This document shows, one piece after another, positions 58,030-64,000 of a stretch of 64,000 nucleotides of DNA. Made by a program: the position numbers and the translations under genes. Under the pieces are notes generated by a model. The model was not told the origin of the DNA. It worked only from the letters and a program-made list of their open reading frames with translations, and made no database searches. The DNA lies in NCBI GenBank assembly GCA_029891345.1, contig CM056994.1, positions 224,515,991 to 224,579,990 on the forward strand, given 5' to 3'. This DNA comes from Dryococelus australis (lineage: Eukaryota > Arthropoda > Insecta > Phasmatodea > Phasmatidae). Positions within the stretch are counted from its first letter, which is position 1. Every line of letters begins with the position of its first letter.

Positions 58030-60510
58030 ATATTTTTACACAAAATGAATTCTTCTTTTTCTATTTGAATTAAAGTCATTAATTACTTTTGAAATGTCAA
58101 CACAATACTTCTTTAGACAGCCAAAAGAGCCAAAAAGGATAACCTCTCCTGGCCGATCATGTTACTGCAGTATGTTTTTAAATGCCGCAAGTATGAAAAA
58201 TACCTCTCACAGGCTGCTGAATTTATTGGAACTGTAAAAAACAAACGGAAAAGTTAAAAAATTAGAGGGCACACAATTTTAAAAGATTTTTCTACAAAAA
58301 CTGCAGCTCTCTCTTGGATATTTCTGTTTTTTGATTCTTTCATTTTGTAATAACACTGCAGCTCAGGCAGAAGTTGTTCCTTGTTCAAAGTGTAAAATTT
58401 ACCAATATATTCTACACTGGCCACGTCTACTTCGCTTCCATTTAGAACTTGACTGAAATGGTTGAGAACATCCAAGTTATTTACTTGAAGCTAGACTTCT
58501 ATCTCTTGCTCAATATGTCAATAACAGGATTCAGTATTGTTACTTTGTAAAACTGTTGCACTGTCTCAAATGGAGCTTTGTTCCCACTGCCAATTTGAGC
58601 TGGAATTTTGCCTTTCCTTGGCAACTCTGCTGCTCTAAATCCACATTTCTCAGCTACCTCCGTGCAATGATTGAACAATTGAATAAAATATTCTTCAGTT
58701 CTAAAAGATCATAAAACTTCAAGCTTGCTGTTCTTCAAAGATTTCACAACTTCGTAGGCCACACTGCTGTACTGTAGGGTCTTTGATAATGTTACATTGC
58801 ATTAGAACTGTTCGGAGTAAAAGTAAATCAAATACAAAGTTGAAATCCTCCATGCTTTTTAACAGAGCATTGGCTTGTCCACCACTGTCAGGGTTAGTCT
58901 GTGAAATTTCTTGTAGAGCCGACAGAGTGGCTTCAAAGTTATCTAACAAATAACGCTCTGCTTCTACACGGCAAGTCCATCTGGTATCACTCAAGGACTT
59001 CAGTGTTACCGTTCTACCACAAAATTTTTTTGTACTTCTTTTAATTTTTTCAAAAACAGCATGTCGTTTAGTTAACTTTTCAATAAAATTGTAAAGACTT
59101 TGAAGTACGAAGAATGTGTTTCTTATTGAAGTCACACCTGTGCAACAGGTACCAATGCACAAGTTCAATACATGTGCATTGCAGTGAATGTACATTGCAG
59201 TAGGGTTTTCTTCCAGAATCCTAGCTGTAACTCCTTTGTACGGGCCTCTCATGTTTGAAGCCCCATCATAGCATTGAGCACACAAATTTCTACTGTCCAA
59301 CTCTAATGAAACCAAAACGTTCTTAAGTAATTTTGCCAACGTTTCACTGTCAGTTTTTTAGCACAATAAAATCCTACAAATTATTCATGAACGTCTAAAT
59401 TTTCATTGACGTGCCTCAAGACAACAGCTACTTCTTCGTGCTTTGCTATGTCTTGAGTCTCATCAGCAATAATGGCAAATATTTTTGTCTCTCTAACTTT
59501 GTTGCCAATGTGCATCTTGATTTGTTCTCCGATAATGGATAATAGCTCATTCTGGAAAGTCGCTGATGTGTATTGAAAATTCTTCTGACGCTTGACATAG
59601 AACTGTTTATTAAATTACTATCCTTGGAGCGAAGCTCCATCAGCTCCAAAAAGTTTCCTTTGTTCTTTGAATCTGTAGATTCTTAATGGCCTCTTAGTGC
59701 AAAAGATTGTCTGCCACAAAATACCAATTATTTGCACAAAGCGTGCTGATACAATCTATTTTGCTGTATGTTTTCAGGATACTGAACACTTACTTTCTCA
59801 GCAATAGTGTCACTTTGGCTGATTCTTTCAGAGAAGCAAGCTTAAACGTTATTACTCATATGTGAGCTACCCTTCTGATGGTTTTCAAACACCCTTACAG
59901 CTTTCTTCCACTTGGAAAACCTACTGATTGTGAAAGCATCGTCTGCTTTCGTTTTTGTTTCTGGCTGGTAAAATGCATGGCAGACAAAACATGATGCTTT
60001 ATTGTTTAGTGGACCGTGTTCTAACCAAGGGAACGTTTTGTACGATTCTGGCCTAAATTTCCTTTCATCCTTCACAGGGAATATGAAATAATCAATTGGT
60101 TGAAACGAGCCTTCCTTAATATGTGCTATAGCCAAAGCTGGACCATGACCAGAATCACGTTTATTAATCATTTTGATTGACGATGGGCCAGATGAACTGC
60201 AGACACCCACTGTACTGGCAAGGGTGTCACTGACTGTTAACGAACTTCTTTGAGGGGAACAGCTGGAAATAGACCTACACCCTTCTTTAGAAAAAGCATT
60301 GTCATTGGAAGATGTCGATGACTGAGTGGTTGATGAGCGTAACGCGCCTCTTTCTGGTGGTTCATCTTCCAAACTCCATTGCTTTTTACTTGGTGGCGGA
60401 CCTTGGCAAAAGTAAGGTAGCAAAGAACTCTGACCTTTTTTTGTTTTTTCTGAGCCTGGAAAAAACAATGACGATAGCAAAGTAAACTAAATGTAATCAA
60501 GCAAGTATGC
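58030..60510 (-). pseudogene. Nearly full-length ZMYM1-type hAT transposase pseudogene
   Basis: From 60480 downward the minus strand encodes a Ser-rich N-terminus and a TTF-type zinc finger (QPIDYFIFPVKDERKFRPES with W.EHGP and ASCFVCHAFY, frame to 59842). A region with ALRGH and NKGNFLELMEL (59.6-59.7 kb) follows, then an MKLxTKDE-like word now frameshifted. Next is the 206-codon catalytic frame 58719-59339 with AQCYDGASNMRGPYKGVTAR, IHCNAHVLNLCI and LSDTRWTCR. A helical part (58254-58475) precedes the C-terminal dimerisation motif INSAACERYFS with MIGQERLSFLALL (58.08-58.20 kb). A TTTTTCCAG acceptor-like site just before the N-terminal frame suggests a 5' intron. At least four stops or frameshifts make it inactive. 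The same family left the fragment at 33.3-33.9 kb. Confidence 0.8.
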
Positions 60511-61322
60511 TTAACATTAACCACTTGAAACGATGTTTGAACAAAAATTTAATTAAAATAAATTTTTCTTGATACTTTTATTTGAAACCATCGAAAACCA
60601 AATTTTACACATAAAATTAAAGCGTTCATACACCTTTCATAGGTTCATTTTCTATGTAACAATAAACCTATTCATTTTAAAAACATTAGTTTGCATCATA
60701 CAATAACCTTTCCATCATCTACTAATGCAGCACTAAATCAAATAAATGAACTTGCTGTTGACAGGCTGGTGACTTAAGAGGAGTCCCTAGTAAGATATCT
60801 TTCATGCTTCAAGGCCATGTTCGGCCATAAGGAAGCATTGCGGCTGGTCCTCTCACAAGACATTTTTCATTCTTCTGTTATTTCTTGCCAGGGATAAAGC
60901 CTTTTGGAGTCAAAATTACAGATTCCATAGATTTTAATGCACTATAGATACAATTGATATATGCAATTAATCATTTTTTTTTATTTATCAATTTTGACTG
61001 TTGACCACGTATCCTATAACGACCAACGGTCCGTTTGGCGTTTACCTTACTTGTGTGAAAGGATTCCCCCAAAACTTGTAATGAGTTTATGTATTAGAAA
61101 TTACTATTGAATGTTACCAAATTACATGCTATTAGGTCTTATTAACTCCAATTCTATAGAAGTGTTAATTAATGGACATAAACTTTCAAACCCAAGCTAG
61201 CATATACTTTTTCAGCATTGTTTGTACAAAAACAGTTGATTCTACCCATGATTCAGTGCATAAATGCTCCTGGCCAAGCTCTCTATTGTTAAACACAATA
61301 AACATGTTACAATTAACATTGT
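60511..61322. other. AT-rich non-coding stretch
   Basis: No gene recognised. Possible remains of the hAT 5' end. Confidence 0.5.
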
Positions 61323-61556
61323 CGCAAACTGGCACATGAGGGTGTTCAAGTGTGGAATATTCATAATTTTTTATTTGTATGAAATAGTGTTAGTTTTGTA
61401 GACTTTGTTGTGCTGTTATGGGAAAACTATTAGATCTAAAAAAATTTCCAAAGAGTAAAATATAGTCACAAGTAATGTGTACAAAACTAACACTATTTCG
61501 TACAAATATAAAATTATGAATTTTCCACACTTAACACCCTTAACGCAAACTGGCAC
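61323..61556. mobile_element. 200-bp palindromic MITE flanked by 13-bp direct repeats
   Basis: GGGTGTTCAAGTGTGGAA... at 61340-61401 is the inverse of 61479-61539, about 56 of 61 positions alike, leaving a loop of about 77 bp. The palindrome is bracketed by CGCAAACTGGCAC at 61323-61335 and again, in direct orientation, at 61544-61556, with 4 extra bases (ATGA and TTAA) between each copy and the palindrome. No coding content. The structure is that of a small hairpin transposon with a long target duplication. Confidence 0.75.
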
Positions 61557-64000
61557 GTATTAAACCTAAGAAAATAAATACAGTATCATACCATTTAGCT
61601 ATTAAAAATATTGAAGAATGCTGCAAACAGAACAGCCATTAAATATAAGAACAGGAGATGCACAAGGCGACTACACTGTAACTTTACTAAACCACCACTG
61701 AGCTGACAGCTGACTAGTTGCTAGGGTGGCATGGGTGAGTGGTGGATGAGTCATAATGCTTTGTTTACTAGTTGTAGGAGCCCGCAGTCCGTGGCCCGTC
61801 AGAATTGTTTCGGAACTATCAGCGACATTTAAATTAGAATTTGAAGGGGGGGGATTGAACAATTTCTATCAATATTATGTATACACTTTTGCAACGATCA
61901 TTGTGTTTCATTGAGCTAAATTAAGCAGAGCAACGGAAAACGTGCAAGTAAAATTGGTATTTCTAAGTTTGTAATATTACGAAAATTTGTTGTTTTCCTT
62001 CAACAAAATATTGGGGTGGCAATTGCCATCCCCCTGAATTATGCCTATTGACAAAAGCTATCTATAATTTTTAAAGTATCTGCCATTTAAGCCCCTATTA
62101 TATCAAATGACTTTACATATTTTTATTTTTTATATTTTATATTGTGTGATTATGTAAAAGGAACATTTACATTTGTTTTTACACAAGTTTTAAATCCACA
62201 TCATATACATATGAACTATCACTGTCTGAAATAACTAACCTTACAACAGGTCTAAATATCATAAATTTTACGTATCCTACAAGCCATGACAGACACAAGA
62301 AGAGAAAATGGCAAGATGTTATACGTACGGCCTCACTTTTATGGTAAATAAAATGAGTCATTGAAAATGAGTCATTGAAATTTCACGATTTTGTCAAAAA
62401 AATACTTTGTGTTATAAAATTTTATAGCAAAAAATCAATTTCTTATTATTTGAACATGAATCTGTTTTGTAATGATTTCTATCAAACTAAATAGAATTTG
62501 TTATTCATTCTTTTAATCAGTACATATTTAAGTGGAAAACAAAAAAATATTTAACAGCAAGTATGAAATGACAACCTTACGATAGCACACTTGTCATGTG
62601 ACACACATTTTTATGCCACAGGAATTTTTGTGCAATAAATTTTGTACTCTACTATGACATTTAAAACTGCCCAAGAACATTCACTACAATTTTGAGTTTT
62701 ACAAGATTTTTACATCACCCACATACAGCTTTTGTTAATTCGTAGATAACAATATTTTAATTAAATCCCGTTCAGTTCAATATTACTCAACATGTCCACA
62801 ATGTAACTACAAAATACTATTAAATATTTTATTATTGATGAAATAAAAATACAGTACTTCTTACATAGTAAAAATGTTTTTTACAAAGAAGTGACACCAA
62901 TCTATTCATTTTTGTTATCTTGCCAATATGAAAATCACACAAATTTGCTTCCAATGTAGTTGCCTTTTTAATTATTTATGTCCTCCACTATCACAAAATC
63001 ACTGTGCATGCAGCATGACAGTGTTTAAGCACGTATCTTTTCCTGCCCACTCAATGTTTACAATGCATTTTTGCACTTTGGTCAGTTTGTAAAACCAAAA
63101 AACCCTCTACTTTCTAACTTCTACGCATAGAATAAAACAGCAACTATTTTTGTGATCATAAGCAATTTTTCAATGTAAGCAGCCAGCTATAGTCACCACC
63201 CTTTATCAATAGTTGCAAATGTAGTATTTGCTAATTGTCAAGAACCTAACCACAAAGCACACAACATGAGTAACATCAGCAATGTTTACTAATACCACGA
63301 GAATGTTTAGTGCGTAATTATTACATTCGACAAAAGAAAATATTCATATATGTTATATATAAGTACTAATTACTTTTGTCATATACCAACATTTTTGGTT
63401 AGAGATGTTCATTTATAAATAACATACACGTAGGCGTAATCCTGCCTGTGAATGTGCACCATAGCGATTCGGCTTAATATATATTGAATCCTACATGTAA
63501 GGATAATCTTTCAACCTTGCTAGCAATATATTTTATGAATCGTTCTCCTTATGTAACACTTTGTTAACTTTTATAGTCGACAACGTGATCACCACACAAG
63601 TAGTTTTGTTAATGGCACATATGTGAAGTAAATGAGAGATAGAGCTGTATAACAAATAGAAAATTGTAAAACGTAATGCTTGTAAGAATTTTCATGGTAA
63701 AAGAACCTTTCACTATGGTTTTAGATACACTTAAACAAGTAATTTTGTTGGAGTTTCGCAAATATGGGAATTATTACAGAATTTAATGATTAAACATAGT
63801 TTCTCGGGATTTCACATTATTTCGTTGGAGAAGAAATCCACAATGCGGCTCAAACCCAGAAGCCTAGAAATTGATGACAATGGCTGCGAAAGCCTGTGAA
63901 CTATTTTATTTTAAGCCTAAGTTGATGTGAAGTTGTTTGTCACTTATAATACACCTCTCTGAAGACATTTATGTTCTTTCACCAATTTTCAGAATAAATA
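61557..64000. other. AT-rich non-coding stretch
   Basis: Nothing recognised. One G7 run at 61843-61849, a short tandem (AATGAGTCATTGA, about 62352-62378), and chance frames at 61671-61862 and 62179-62361. Confidence 0.55.

Overview
This is an AT-rich stretch of a large animal nuclear genome, most likely an arthropod and probably an insect. The evidence is the set of mobile elements: a Ty1/copia element with a copia-type half-tRNA primer site, an errantivirus-like Ty3/gypsy element, an I/Jockey-type LINE, a Penelope-like element, several ZMYM/BED-type hAT transposases, and a DDE transposase of the DETWxx...DNxxYHS type common in insect genomes. No bacterial-style gene organisation, rRNA, CRISPR array or convincing tRNA gene is visible. 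I do not call a species.

Layout. 0-8 kb: AT-rich intergenic or intronic DNA with a possible tRNA-derived SINE head (about 217-290) and a non-autonomous element with TAGAGATGGG-type ends (1312-2505). 8-16 kb: a decayed minus-strand Ty3/gypsy element, with gag knuckle, protease, RT, RNase H, integrase, an env-like remnant and a probable 3' LTR (8.82-9.45 kb); no 5' LTR is found. 16.2-17.4 kb: an interspersed repeat carrying a 38-bp minisatellite. 17.4-20.2 kb: two MITE-like elements and a plus-strand LINE RT remnant. 22.6-25.7 kb: a plus-strand Ty1/copia relic. 26.8-31.7 kb: a small hairpin, a giant imperfect palindrome of about 2.57 kb (27.85-30.43 kb) and a second copy of the 38-bp minisatellite repeat. 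32.8-35.5 kb: a 400-bp GA tract flanked by remnants of two different hAT transposases. 35.5-45 kb: nearly featureless AT-rich DNA with one 143-bp tandem duplication. 45.1-45.9 kb: a dead DDE transposase whose third catalytic residue is lost. 47.0-47.45 kb: the only candidate host coding exon (plus strand, start codon plus a good splice donor). 48.1-49.0 kb: a non-autonomous hAT-like element. 49.3-54.6 kb: a minus-strand LINE with its RT domain deleted and about 1.35 kb of foreign sequence inside the endonuclease reading frame. 56.6-57.8 kb: a Penelope-like element broken into two opposite-strand halves. 58.0-60.5 kb: an almost full-length ZMYM1-type hAT transposase pseudogene (minus). 61.3-61.6 kb: a 200-bp palindromic element flanked by 13-bp direct repeats.

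The window is therefore probably an intron or gene-edge region of one host gene (first coding exon near 47 kb) filled by nested, dead transposable elements. All element genes seen carry stops, frameshifts or lost catalytic residues. The most unusual structures are the long palindrome at 27.85-30.43 kb, the 200-bp palindrome with 13-bp flanking repeats at 61.3 kb, and the 38-bp higher-order minisatellite shared by two loci.
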